From: Nostoc commune NIES-4072 | Lineage (GTDB): Bacteria > Cyanobacteriota > Cyanobacteriia > Cyanobacteriales > Nostocaceae | Assembly (NCBI RefSeq): GCF_003113895.1 | Contig: NZ_BDUD01000001.1 | Span: 5,001,315 to 5,065,314, forward strand | Length of the DNA: 64,000 nt | Direction: 5' to 3' | Part shown: piece after piece, positions 8,599 through 17,961 of the stretch | How the letters are laid out: every line of letters begins with the position of its first letter | Numbering within the stretch: position 1 is the stretch's first letter | Made by a program: the position numbers and the translations under genes | The notes under the pieces: generated by a model | Told to the model about the DNA's origin: nothing | The model's database searches: none | The model's input: the letters and a program-made list of their open reading frames with translations, nothing else

Positions 8599-9750
8599 AT
8601 GCCTTATCGGAGAAAGTTTTTAACAAGAGCAGGATATACTACCCTTTCTGCGTTATTAACTATGGGGTTTTTACAAAAAGATAAGCAAAAAGAAGAGCCT
8701 AGTGCAAAAGAACTAGTACTCAATTATACAGCTAAAAACTACCCACTTCGGGAATTAGCTGCTGCAAAAGGAAAACGTTATGGCGCAGCAATTTCTAGTG
8801 ATATTTTGCTAAAAGATAAGGATTACGCTAACCTGATTGCTCGTGAATGTTCGATTGTGACACCGAATGGTGAATTAAAATGGAACGCCACTGAACCACA
8901 GCAAGGATTATTTACCTTTGAATCAGCAGATGCGATCGCTAATTTTTGCCAAAAGCATAATATAGACATGCATGGGCATACCCTTTTCTGGCACATGGGA
9001 AAACCAGACTGGCTTCCTTACCCGCCCACTCTTAAAATGATCGAACGGCATGTTAAGGGAGTCATGGGGCATTATCGCAATAGCAAGGTTTTAAAGTCTT
9101 GGGATATTGCCAATGAAATTATCGCTGATAATGAAAATGAAACTGATAACCCTACCTACGGTTTGCGTAAAGGAGTAAAACCAGAATTAATTCGGGATTT
9201 GTTTTTAATTGCCGCATCAGTTGATAACAGCAAGGAATTTTACCTAAACGATTTCGGCATTGAAGGCGCTACATGGAAATCAGAACGTTTTTTAAAAATG
9301 GTCGAATATCTGAAGAATAGTGGCGTTAAAATTGACGGGGCAGGTATCCAATCGCATCTATGGTTTTCTACTGCATATTCTTTTGACGAGAAAGGATTTA
9401 ATTCTGTTTTAAAACGGCTTAATGATCTTGAAGTGAAACCAATAATTACAGAATTAGATATTATTATTGATGCTCCACTACCCGATAGTATCGAAAAGCT
9501 AGACCAGATGATAGCCGACAGTTACAAGCGATATCTTGACCTATGCTTTGCGGCTAAAGTTGATACTGTAATTACATGGGGGCTTACCGACCGTCATACC
9601 TGGATACGTCATCCCGATTGGATGCCAGGAAAAACTTTTAGGGACAATCCAAATCTCTGGAAATTTCTGCGTCCGCTTCCCTTCGATGAAAAGTTTCAAC
9701 CTAAACCTGCTTACAATGCTATTGCCCAGGCTTTTGAGCAAGCAACTTAG
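8599..9750 (+). CDS. GH10 endo-1,4-beta-xylanase, likely exported by the Tat route
   Basis: Hydrolyses beta-1,4-xylan or related glycans. The GH10 barrel is complete: GHTLFWHMGKPDWLP (about 126-140), the acid/base Glu in WDIANE (E173), the QSHLW motif (about 251) and the nucleophile Glu in ITELDI (E285). The N-terminus RRKFLTRAGY followed by a short hydrophobic run looks like a twin-arginine signal peptide. No lipobox or binding module is seen, and 383 aa is a normal length for a single catalytic domain. No strong ribosome site precedes the ATG at 8599. It is divergent from the TetR gene. It might remodel the cell's own envelope polysaccharide or degrade plant glycan; the sequence does not decide. 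Confidence 0.92.
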   Translation: MPYRRKFLTRAGYTTLSALLTMGFLQKDKQKEEPSAKELVLNYTAKNYPLRELAAAKGKRYGAAISSDILLKDKDYANLIARECSIVTPNGELKWNATEPQQGLFTFESADAIANFCQKHNIDMHGHTLFWHMGKPDWLPYPPTLKMIERHVKGVMGHYRNSKVLKSWDIANEIIADNENETDNPTYGLRKGVKPELIRDLFLIAASVDNSKEFYLNDFGIEGATWKSERFLKMVEYLKNSGVKIDGAGIQSHLWFSTAYSFDEKGFNSVLKRLNDLEVKPIITELDIIIDAPLPDSIEKLDQMIADSYKRYLDLCFAAKVDTVITWGLTDRHTWIRHPDWMPGKTFRDNPNLWKFLRPLPFDEKFQPKPAYNAIAQAFEQAT

Positions 9751-9890
9751 GCTTACTCCACCCAGACGTAAATAGTAGACATCTGGTGAAAATGAATTGT
9801 TTTGACATTGCAATGCAACGTCTCTACAAAGGTTTCAGGTAACGCATAATTAATTTCTGGACATATTTAGTGCATTTAACTATTATTTCA

Positions 9891-9918
9891 AGCGAAGTAT
9901 CTCGCCAGATACTTCGCT
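9891..9918. terminator. Perfect hairpin between convergent genes
   Basis: AGCGAAGTATCT, a CGCC loop, then AGATACTTCGCT: a 12-bp stem without mismatch. It lies between the xylanase stop (9750) and the WecG-family stop (9970), where a shared terminator would be expected. There is no clear T run on either side, so it may instead be a small palindromic repeat or an mRNA end-stabilising structure. Confidence 0.5.
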
Positions 9919-9969
9919 AGTTACTAGCACAAAACTTGAATCAGGCCTGCTCACTAATTAATGGCTCAA

Positions 9970-10794
9970 TCATGCTAGAAACTTAGGAAATTTTGTACTG
10001 ATAAATATTAGGAATCTATTCTTTTTTTGTTGACTAGGCATACTCCAAATTTCTCGCAAAAATAATGTGGCTAGAAACCAAGGCTCAAGTAAGTAACGTC
10101 TCCAAAGTCTTTTAGGTTCAGACAATAAACGATACAACCATTCCAAGCCCATCTTTCCCATCCAGCGAGGAGGAGTAGGTATTGCTCCTGCTACATAGTC
10201 AATACAGGCTCCACTAGTCAAAATAGTATTGGTATGAATATGTTCAAGATTTTCGTAAATCCACTGTTCTTGGCGTGGCATACCCATCCCCACCATCAAT
10301 ACATGAGGTTTGTAAGCATTAATTGCAGCCAGAATAGCAAGATTTTCTTGACTATCTTTATTCATGTCAATATAGCCATGAGCGCAAGCAATTTGTAACC
10401 CAGGAAATTTGCGGCACAAAATACTTGCTCCTTTTTCAGCGACTCCCGGCTTTGAACCTAAATAAAATACACGCCAGCCTTTATCAGCCGCTTCCGCCAT
10501 CAAAGGCCATACCCAGTCAGCATAAGTTACTCTTTGTTCTCGTTTCATAGGAAAACCCAATAGCTTTCCAATAAACAATAAAGGCATACCATCAATATGG
10601 GTATATTTTGCCTTGGCATAAAAAGCTTGCATTTTTGGATCATTATGGAAGAGATAAAGACTATGCATATTGTGATTAGCAATAATCCATTTTTTATTCT
10701 TCTCAATAGATTCTTCAATCAATAAATTTAACTCTGGGATAGAGAGTGCATCTACTTGAACACCAAGAAGGTTATAAGAAAATCGATTTTTCAT
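9970..10794 (-). CDS. WecG/TagA/CpsF family glycosyltransferase
   Basis: Family GT26 transferases add a sugar (often N-acetylmannosamine or its uronate, or glucose) to a lipid-linked intermediate on the cytoplasmic face. Family blocks seen in the 274-aa protein: THIDGMPLLFIGKLLG (about 84-99), YLGSKPGVAEKGA (about 145), VLMVGMGMPRQEQWI (about 195) and GACIDYVAG...PRWMGKMGLEWLYRL (about 223-250). It is the last gene of the minus-strand polysaccharide locus and probably acts early in repeat-unit assembly. Confidence 0.92.
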   Translation of the reverse strand: MKNRFSYNLLGVQVDALSIPELNLLIEESIEKNKKWIIANHNMHSLYLFHNDPKMQAFYAKAKYTHIDGMPLLFIGKLLGFPMKREQRVTYADWVWPLMAEAADKGWRVFYLGSKPGVAEKGASILCRKFPGLQIACAHGYIDMNKDSQENLAILAAINAYKPHVLMVGMGMPRQEQWIYENLEHIHTNTILTSGACIDYVAGAIPTPPRWMGKMGLEWLYRLLSEPKRLWRRYLLEPWFLATLFLREIWSMPSQQKKNRFLIFISTKFPKFLA

Positions 10795-10909
10795 GACTTA
10801 ATTTTTATTTGGTAGGTCTGAATGTTTAATGAACAGGCAATGTAAGTATATTTAAAGATATAAATATACTAATTATTCTTAGTTAAATATATTTGGTTAA
10901 TAAATAGAG

Positions 10910-12061
10910 CTAAGAATGACTGACTTTAAGAAGAATTTGCGCGATATTCTGCGCTCTTGCGTTCCAGGAATATTTTTCTCTAATTAAGGTATATGCACTA
11001 TCTACGAGTGATTGATATTTATCAATATTTGAAGCTGCATCAAGCACTGTATTAGCAACTTCTTCAGTAGAGTATCCTGTTACTAAAAGATGTTCTAAAT
11101 GGCGAAATTCTTCTAAACCTCGCAAGCCTTCTGGTGTTGATACAACTAACTTTCTGCTTGCGAAATAATCTAATGCTTTATTGCGAGCGCCACCTGCAAC
11201 TGCTTGTTTGGAGAATGGTAGCAAAGCAATATCTGCATATTTAACATAATTAACAAAAGCCTCTCTTTTAGGTAAAAAACCTAAAAAAGAAATGTTAGAA
11301 GGTATTGGTGCTAAAATATCATTATTGTCTCTGCCAATAACAACAAAATGTACTTTTTGCTGATGATTTTCAAGATATTTAGCAACCTCAATAGTCATTA
11401 ATACAGACATATCATTGCTTGGAAACTGAAATGTCTTAGGAGCAATAAGAACCACTATTTTTGCTGGTCTGAATGCTTGATAGGGGTCTTTATCCAAAAA
11501 CAATTCAGTATTTAGTAAGTCTTCAGTCACACCATTCCCAATACTATAAATCTGCTGTGGAGTTCTCCCATACCACTGAGAAATTAGTTTAGGGATTGCG
11601 TCACCTGCGGCAATAATTGGAATACCAGAGAATATCAAAATTCCCTGAGCAATGTATGTCTTAATACATTGTACAAATTCTTTGAAAGGATTGGCAACTG
11701 AAAACAAACGCATCCAGTATTCGTATGCTGAAAATGTATGAAAATCTAATACAAGACAAGGCTTATAGCCTTTTCTAAGTTTCAGCGAAATTAAAGCAGC
11801 TAATCCAGGTAATGTTTCTTGAGCATAAATGATATCTGGACAAAATTCATCAATGCACTTTCCTATAGCTTGAATATATGACTTCATATTTCTTGACCCA
11901 ATTGAAATAGAAGGTGCATATTTAACAGATGAACAGTCTAATCCTATTTGAAAAACATCAAAATATCTCGTCAAATATTGTCCTAGATAAAAAGGTCTAG
12001 TAAAAGCACCAAATGGTTGGCTGGAATCAAGTGTTGAGACAATTAGTAAGCGTTTACCCAT
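10910..12061 (-). CDS. Glycosyltransferase, GT4/GT-B type
   Basis: 383 aa with the two-Rossmann GT-B layout. The N-terminal half starts KRLLIVSTLDSSQPFGAFTR. The C-terminal nucleotide-sugar half has IVVLIAPKTFQFPSNDM, the VHFVVIGRDN strand, and a late ADIALLPF...GGARNKALDYFASRKLVVST block typical of family 1/4 transferases. It adds a sugar during repeat-unit assembly; donor and acceptor cannot be read from sequence. It is separated from the next gene in the locus by a 337-bp gap. Confidence 0.82.
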   Translation of the reverse strand: MGKRLLIVSTLDSSQPFGAFTRPFYLGQYLTRYFDVFQIGLDCSSVKYAPSISIGSRNMKSYIQAIGKCIDEFCPDIIYAQETLPGLAALISLKLRKGYKPCLVLDFHTFSAYEYWMRLFSVANPFKEFVQCIKTYIAQGILIFSGIPIIAAGDAIPKLISQWYGRTPQQIYSIGNGVTEDLLNTELFLDKDPYQAFRPAKIVVLIAPKTFQFPSNDMSVLMTIEVAKYLENHQQKVHFVVIGRDNNDILAPIPSNISFLGFLPKREAFVNYVKYADIALLPFSKQAVAGGARNKALDYFASRKLVVSTPEGLRGLEEFRHLEHLLVTGYSTEEVANTVLDAASNIDKYQSLVDSAYTLIREKYSWNARAQNIAQILLKVSHS

Positions 12062-12398
12062 AATTAGGATTGCTGATTATTCTAATACTTAACAAGTGGT
12101 GGGGTTTAAATCCGCAACAAAACAGGCGCAGCAGGATTTGTGTCCTTCGCTGCGGGACACTATGCGTAACTTGTTCGCAGAGGTACGATAGGCTTAAAAA
12201 CTAGGAACCGTTGGAATTAAATCTTCGTTAAAAAACGTAATTGTGTTAGCGAAGCGGGGTCGCAATAGCGCCTAGTTGTCTATTGCGAATTGGTTTAATA
12301 ACTTTATCTTTGAGGCGAAATTCGTCAATTCATTGAGTTTAGATGGTAATGAATTATGCAAATATTCTTACAGAAGAACTTGAGTGCAAGTATGAAGC
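12062..12398. other. Intergenic stretch with hairpin, no gene seen
   Basis: A break within the polysaccharide locus. It holds a perfect 8-bp stem, CGCAATAG / CTATTGCG, at 12261-12287, and a GGGGTTTAAATCC stretch near 12108 like sequences at ends of degraded insertion elements. No open frame with a ribosome site is present. The hairpin could end transcription from the upstream genes or be a small repeat. Confidence 0.4.
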
Positions 12399-13286
12399 TT
12401 ATGAGTTAGTTTGGTTAGTATCCTCAGAAAAGGTCGGAGAAGTTGCCAAACTCTTGTAACCAATTATTGCTCTGATATAGGGTAAAAACCAGTAAAATAC
12501 CCAGAATGACCCAGAGTGTCTGCTACAAAAAATAGTCCAAGATTTCAATGGAAATGCTTTAATTTGTAACACCTTTTTCAAGCGTTCTAGTATAGTTAAG
12601 TTGGTATCTACCCAACTATTTCGGATAGAATTTTTAGTACAAGTACCAACATATCCAGGAGCTACCCATATTTGACAACCCAATTTACGCGCTCTGAGGG
12701 CATAATCTAAATCTCCTAAAGTGTGAACAAAAGCTGTATCAACATTACCAACCTTTGCGACAACAGTTTTAGGGATTAACACACAATTACCATACATAGC
12801 ATCGCATTTTTGGATAACCGAACTTGGTTTTAAAAATTCAAACTTATTAGAATACCACTTTTTAGATTTTACTGCTCCTCCATAGGTTGCTCTTCCTGTT
12901 ATTGGGTCTTTCGTTGAACCAACTACAATTGAGTCTGAATAACCTTGTTCAGTCAAATTTTGATGAATCTGTAATAATCTTTTAACAGCATTTGCTTCCA
13001 GAAAGGTGTCATCATTCAACCACAGATAATAATCATATTCATTTTTTATCGCCTCACCAAAGGCGAGATGCATTCCTCGTACCCAGAATAAATTGCCATT
13101 ACCCTGAAGAATGTGTACGTCTGGATATTCCGCTTTGATAGCTTGTGCAGTGCCATCAGAGCTACCATCATCAGTTAAATAAACATCAAAATTATTTGTT
13201 TGTTGATATAAAGCGCGTAGACAGGCAAGAGTTGTATTACGCCTATTGTGGCAGGTCATAACTACAGCTAAATTTACTTGTTTCAT
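12399..13286 (-). CDS. Family 2 glycosyltransferase
   Basis: The ATG at 13286 (MKQVNLAVVMTCHNRR) is chosen because GAGGGA precedes it; the frame is open to a TTG at 13322. It is a GT-A fold enzyme: N-terminal nucleotide-binding strand with TCHNRR, then LTDDGSSDGT (about residues 39-48), and the metal-binding DxD-like LNDDTF (about 93). The later TLGDLDYALRARKLG block holds the ED/DD general-base region typical of rhamnosyl-type GT2 enzymes. Probably adds one sugar of the exopolysaccharide repeat unit. Confidence 0.85.
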   Translation of the reverse strand: MKQVNLAVVMTCHNRRNTTLACLRALYQQTNNFDVYLTDDGSSDGTAQAIKAEYPDVHILQGNGNLFWVRGMHLAFGEAIKNEYDYYLWLNDDTFLEANAVKRLLQIHQNLTEQGYSDSIVVGSTKDPITGRATYGGAVKSKKWYSNKFEFLKPSSVIQKCDAMYGNCVLIPKTVVAKVGNVDTAFVHTLGDLDYALRARKLGCQIWVAPGYVGTCTKNSIRNSWVDTNLTILERLKKVLQIKAFPLKSWTIFCSRHSGSFWVFYWFLPYIRAIIGYKSLATSPTFSEDTNQTNS

Positions 13287-13350
13287 CTCATTTCCCTCAT
13301 CCAATTCTATGAAAATATTCAATGCGAATAGTAATTTTTTTCGATTAAGT

Positions 13351-14367
13351 TCAAAGTTTAGCCATCTTTTCTATCCAGCCACTCAGGTTAATATCTAAAT
13401 TAAAGTTTTGTAATTTTTGCTCCATTCTTCTGACTACCAGCATATATCGATGCAAAACTGATACACGAGGCATACTAAGTCTGAGAACTTCTTGACACAA
13501 CCATCGATATTTATCTGAATTGTTATTAAGTTTTTTCAATTTTTTGATTTGTGCATTCCAATCGTTGTAGAAAAATAAATTGAAATAATGGATCGATGTA
13601 ATATCATCCCAATGTTTAATTTGTACTTGTTTTGACAAACGGTTATGTAAAGGTAATGGATAACTATAATTAGGAGGAAGATGTTCGACCGTTTCTTCTA
13701 ATGCACATAAAGTTACAGACAAAACAGACTGCTCAACAAAATAAATACCCTGAGGAGGAGTAATATCCAGCCGCATTACTTTTTCAAAATTCTCTTTCCA
13801 AGCTGTAAATATACCTGCACTCCTTCTCACAACAATCAAACCAGAATTCCAATAGGCTCTGATTCTTTTATTACCAATTGGCGTCTCAACAAATACCTCA
13901 CGCTTTACCCCCAGCACTTCATATAGTTTTTGCCAGTACCATTCTTGCGGGTCTTGTAGTCCTGTAGAACCGATGCCTTGACCATACTCAGGACGCATTC
14001 TTACGTTACAATTTACTGGCAACAAAAATTCTTTTGGTTCCCCAAAAAAGCATTTGTCACTGTCTAAAAAAACTAATATTTCCGCATCGATATTTTGTTC
14101 GGCATAGGCACAAACTAGAGGTTTATTAGCTAAATAATATTCATGAAATTCTCGATTTATAGGAAGCTGTTGATGAATCACCTGCAATGCTTCAAAGGCT
14201 TGCTGGGTTTGCTTTGATATCGGTTCACCTACTCTAGGATGAAAACTATATATAGGTGTATTTTTCAATTCGCCGCAGAACTTACGAATACTTTCTGCAA
14301 GCATCAAAGATTGAGCTTCTAAACGTCCTGGTTCTGTACAAATTATAAAAGCTATAGGTATTGACAT
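13351..14367 (-). CDS. Putative glycosyltransferase, nucleotide-diphospho-sugar transferase fold
   Basis: A 338-aa protein in the row of glycosyltransferases. It starts with a beta strand and a CTEPGRLEAQS loop and contains EILVFLDSDKCFFGEP (about residues 95-110), a DxD motif in a GT-A-like setting, then WNSGLIVVRRS (about 173). It lacks the usual GT2 signature, so the family is uncertain; resemblance is to putative glycosyltransferases found in cyanobacterial polysaccharide loci. It sits 25 bp from the next gene and is probably co-transcribed. Confidence 0.65.
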   Translation of the reverse strand: MSIPIAFIICTEPGRLEAQSLMLAESIRKFCGELKNTPIYSFHPRVGEPISKQTQQAFEALQVIHQQLPINREFHEYYLANKPLVCAYAEQNIDAEILVFLDSDKCFFGEPKEFLLPVNCNVRMRPEYGQGIGSTGLQDPQEWYWQKLYEVLGVKREVFVETPIGNKRIRAYWNSGLIVVRRSAGIFTAWKENFEKVMRLDITPPQGIYFVEQSVLSVTLCALEETVEHLPPNYSYPLPLHNRLSKQVQIKHWDDITSIHYFNLFFYNDWNAQIKKLKKLNNNSDKYRWLCQEVLRLSMPRVSVLHRYMLVVRRMEQKLQNFNLDINLSGWIEKMAKL

Positions 14368-14391
14368 ACTATGAAGTATTTGTTTACTAAG

Positions 14392-15663
14392 TTAATTACT
14401 GAATGAAGATTTATTTGCGCTCATCAATATTTCTTGAAACAAAGCTGAATAACGATGTGCTTGAAGTTCCAGAGTGAATTCTTGTTGCGCTTTTTCACGA
14501 GCATAAAATGACAGCTTTTGTAGCCTCTGTTCATCTTCAAGTACCCAGGTAATTCCTTTGGCAAAATCTTCAGCTTCATAAGGTTTAGCCAAATAACCGT
14601 TTTGCTGATGATCAACAATATCTTTTAAGCCAGTAGAATTAAATGCCACAACTGGAGTGCCACAACTAAATGATTCAGATGCTGCCTGCCCAAAAGATTC
14701 TTGAAGAGACGGTACAAGCATCACATCAGCTGCTGAGTAAACAGTTGCTAAAGATATATCATCATGTAAGTGTCCTAAATAGCGTGTTCTACAGCCTAAA
14801 TCAGGTGGATTTTCAGGTTGAGACGCACCAAAAACCACTACTTCTACGTTATCCTTCCAACCAGATTTACTCAATTCTTGTAGAGCTGGCTGCAATAAAT
14901 GAAATCCTTTATTTCTATCACTTGTTGCCTCTATCGCTCCAAAGAGAATCAGCTTCTTATCTTGAGGTAACTTGAGTATTTCTCGTGCAAAATCTTTATT
15001 AATAGGTCGATATTTTTGAATATCTAGACCGTGAGGAATTACCTCGATTCGCAAATCTTGGAATAAAGAACTGGAACGAGCGCACTGCGCTAACCAAGAG
15101 CTTGGTGAAACTAGAGTTAAATTAAGATTTTTCCAGGCTTTTACTTTGCGTTGCCATGTCCAACGGGATAAATCCCATTCATTCCCACTGTTGAGTTGAG
15201 GACAAGCTCCACAGGATACTTTGTAGCGATCGCACTCTCCAGTAACGTGACACCCTCCAGTAAACCCCCACATATCATGGAGAGTCCAAACTAGAGGACG
15301 CTTCAGTTTAGGGAATGTTTCTATTTGCATAAAAGCTGCGCTAATCCAATGTAAATTTATTATGTCTGGATTAATCTGAGCAACTTTAGGAATAATTCTA
15401 TCTGGCAACCATTGAACAAAAAATGGAGTATTTTTCTTTTGACGATAAAGCTTTAACGGTAGACTTTCAAATGTCAACTTTGCTTTAGCAAAGCCTTGAA
15501 ACAATCTAGTCTTAGGTGCAATTACTGTTTTATCATTACTAGATTTTTCTTGGACTAGCATTTGTGACTGTAGCCCTATATCTTGCAAACCTGTGTGCAA
15601 ACGATATGCAGCTCTTGCTGCACCTCCATCAATATCATGGGTACTAAGATGTAAAACTTTCAT
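14392..15663 (-). CDS. Family 4 glycosyltransferase
   Basis: A retaining GT-B enzyme of 423 aa. The N-terminal domain has HLSTHDIDGGAARAAYRLH (about 4-22), a feature of a WbnK/WcaC-like GT4 group, and an internal WTLHDMWGFTGGCH...C..C..CPQL block (about 127-155) with a conserved Cys cluster. The C-terminal donor domain has ILFGAIEATSDRNKG, and VPSLQESFGQAASESFSCGTP (about 305-325), the E-x7-E motif that binds the nucleotide sugar. It is the middle gene of the polysaccharide locus. Confidence 0.9.
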   Translation of the reverse strand: MKVLHLSTHDIDGGAARAAYRLHTGLQDIGLQSQMLVQEKSSNDKTVIAPKTRLFQGFAKAKLTFESLPLKLYRQKKNTPFFVQWLPDRIIPKVAQINPDIINLHWISAAFMQIETFPKLKRPLVWTLHDMWGFTGGCHVTGECDRYKVSCGACPQLNSGNEWDLSRWTWQRKVKAWKNLNLTLVSPSSWLAQCARSSSLFQDLRIEVIPHGLDIQKYRPINKDFAREILKLPQDKKLILFGAIEATSDRNKGFHLLQPALQELSKSGWKDNVEVVVFGASQPENPPDLGCRTRYLGHLHDDISLATVYSAADVMLVPSLQESFGQAASESFSCGTPVVAFNSTGLKDIVDHQQNGYLAKPYEAEDFAKGITWVLEDEQRLQKLSFYAREKAQQEFTLELQAHRYSALFQEILMSANKSSFSN

Positions 15664-15689
15664 TTTTATTAACTTTGCAATTACTAAAA

Positions 15690-16949
15690 TTATTTCTGAC
15701 TGCTATAAAAGCTCTCTATATAGCTCTGATGATAATTTCGCTGATAATCAAGAGTCAAAGAGAAGGAAGTTGTAATATACATCAACCAATTCCAACTGGG
15801 AGTTAATAATCTTGCTTCAGAAAAATTAATGATGACTATGAGAATTAACATCTGCATTGGCCAATAATCTTCCGGTTTTTTGGCTACATAAATAATTCGA
15901 GTCATAGCCATTACAAAGAAGCGGATAAACCCGGCGGCAAAAGTTAAAAAACCTAAGAATCCTAACTCTAATAAGAGTTCTAAAAAGCCGTTGTGAGCAT
16001 TACTTGCCCATTCATAAGTAGCTCTCAGATTAGATGCAGCATTACTAGTCCAAAATGCAGAATATCCATAACCTAGCCAAGGTCTTTCCAAAATCTTGGA
16101 TATCACTAGCTCCCAGAGATCAGAGCGTCCATTGAAGGTAAGGTCTTTACCAGAAGTACCAACTAGAGTTTCGGCGTTATTGACAAGCAATATTGAAAAA
16201 ATAATCAATAGCATTAAAGCAGAAGTAATCATAACAACTTGTAATTTATAATTAGTTTTTTTAAAAAATTTATAAAAAGGTAAAAGTAATATCATTGTTA
16301 ATAAAATCGTTAAAGATGTTGTTGAACGTGAGAGGATAATTAGACATATAGATATCCCACATAGTGCCCACATCAACCAGCGATATTGATGACTACTAAG
16401 AGCAAGGTGCAAAAACACTCCTGCACTCCAAGCCATCATGTATCCTAATTCATTTTTATGACCATAGATTCCGCTCCACATATTTAGCAACTCAGGTGAT
16501 TTGTGGCTGTAATCTGGTAGTAATGCAGAAAATAGCATAGATAATAATGCGGCTGTACCAAGTGCCCAAGCTATTAACCTCAGTTGTTCCTTTAGGGAAT
16601 AACGCATTGCTAAATAGATGGCAAGAAAATATATTCGGATTAGACCCCTCATATAAGTAAGACTAGAACTTAAGTCTTCTGACCACAAAAGAGAAAATAT
16701 AATTATTGCTAGTAAAAGAAACTGTAATGGGCTTCTAGTAGCTACGTACAAAAAACCTTTCCAGTATAAAAGTAGGAAATAAAATAGAATTAAATATGAA
16801 ACTATATTGAATATAGTATCTAGCTTGTCACCGCCAAGGGTAGATATAGAAACTTCTTGTGCAGGATGTATTGTTAATGCTCCTACAGCAATGAGTAATA
16901 AGAAAATAGTTAATATTTTTTCTGTTAACTTTATTTTAATTTCTGACAT
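15690..16949 (-). CDS. O-antigen polymerase/ligase family membrane protein (Wzy-like)
   Basis: 419 aa with about 10-12 hydrophobic segments and one larger outside loop (about residues 255-310) of the Wzy_C type: GKDLTFNGRSDLW...RPWLGYGYSAFW, then NAHNGFLELLLELGFLG. The R, the H and the GYG-type motifs are those of the O-antigen ligase/polymerase superfamily. With a flippase two genes away, its likely role is to polymerise lipid-linked repeat units on the periplasmic face. Ligase and polymerase cannot be separated by sequence, and the context favours polymerase. Confidence 0.85.
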   Translation of the reverse strand: MSEIKIKLTEKILTIFLLLIAVGALTIHPAQEVSISTLGGDKLDTIFNIVSYLILFYFLLLYWKGFLYVATRSPLQFLLLAIIIFSLLWSEDLSSSLTYMRGLIRIYFLAIYLAMRYSLKEQLRLIAWALGTAALLSMLFSALLPDYSHKSPELLNMWSGIYGHKNELGYMMAWSAGVFLHLALSSHQYRWLMWALCGISICLIILSRSTTSLTILLTMILLLPFYKFFKKTNYKLQVVMITSALMLLIIFSILLVNNAETLVGTSGKDLTFNGRSDLWELVISKILERPWLGYGYSAFWTSNAASNLRATYEWASNAHNGFLELLLELGFLGFLTFAAGFIRFFVMAMTRIIYVAKKPEDYWPMQMLILIVIINFSEARLLTPSWNWLMYITTSFSLTLDYQRNYHQSYIESFYSSQK

Positions 16950-16981
16950 TTGCTTTGTCTATAAATTTACTAAATCAACCA

Positions 16982-17908
16982 CTATTTTTTTAAGGTTGAG
17001 TAATTGATTTTCTTTTTCAACTCTTCTTTAAAAATATCCAATACAGTTGCTCTATAAACTGTTTTCTGGGTAAAATTATCTGCCTCTCTATTCCTCACAA
17101 TAAACGGTGGATGCTTTAAAGGAAATTCCATTGCTTTCATTGACATATTGATGAACGAAAATTCTTGGTTGGAAGTGAAATGAGTTGCGTCTGCACCAGT
17201 ACCAATATTAGAAACTAAATTGACATTCGGAATAATACTTAAGCTGCCCTGCATCCAGCAAGCAAACGTCCATTGGTAATCCCAGGTTATACCTGTAGGA
17301 TTGTTATAAACAGATTGAAATATTCGTCGCCAATAATTTATTGCTTTCGGATCTGCAAGAATGTCATGTAAAATATTTTCTGCTTGCACCTCTTTCCAGA
17401 GTTTGATGGTTAAATCATAATGTTGCCAAGCACGTCTCCAACTTGCCCAACCCCAGCAGTGGCTGTAACGAGAAAAATAGTAACTGTAGTTTGTGCGTTT
17501 TTGTCCAAATTGAAGATTCTGAGCAGAGATTGTGGCAACTCTGCTATCGCTTCTATATTTTTCTAGCAGTTCTTCACTATATCTGAAAAAACTTGGGTGA
17601 GGAATGCAATCATCTTCTAAAATAATTGTCTCTTCAACATTATTAAATACCCAATCTAAACCACTAGATACTCGTTTTGCACAACCTAAGTTAATATCAG
17701 AATAATTCTTGATAACTTCACAATTCCAATCAACTCTTTCAATAATTGCTCGAGTTGCTTCACACTTTTCTGCCTCACCTTCGCGATCTGTGCGGGCGCC
17801 ATCTGCAATTACAAAAAGTTTAGTTGGTTTGGCTTGGCGAATAGCTTGAAAAACTTTCTCTGTTGTTTGTGGTCGCTTGAAAATAATAAAAGTTACTGGT
17901 GTTTGCAT
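16982..17908 (-). CDS. Glycosyltransferase, HlpA-like GT2 type
   Basis: A 308-aa protein with the fold of family 2 transferases: TFIIFKRPQTTEKVFQAIR (about 6-24), LFVIADGAR (about 31), NLGCAKRVSSGLDWVF (about 73) and ETIILEDDCIPHPSFF (about 92-107), whose EDD acts as the metal site. WGWASWRRAW (about 152) is characteristic of this subgroup, which is often annotated as 'hemolytic protein HlpA-like'. The name is historical; membership in a polysaccharide locus supports a transferase role. Confidence 0.8.
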   Translation of the reverse strand: MQTPVTFIIFKRPQTTEKVFQAIRQAKPTKLFVIADGARTDREGEAEKCEATRAIIERVDWNCEVIKNYSDINLGCAKRVSSGLDWVFNNVEETIILEDDCIPHPSFFRYSEELLEKYRSDSRVATISAQNLQFGQKRTNYSYYFSRYSHCWGWASWRRAWQHYDLTIKLWKEVQAENILHDILADPKAINYWRRIFQSVYNNPTGITWDYQWTFACWMQGSLSIIPNVNLVSNIGTGADATHFTSNQEFSFINMSMKAMEFPLKHPPFIVRNREADNFTQKTVYRATVLDIFKEELKKKINYSTLKK

Positions 17909-17961
17909 TTTTGATTAACTTGGCTAATGTCTTGAGAAAGGTAAAAATTAGACAAAAAGAA

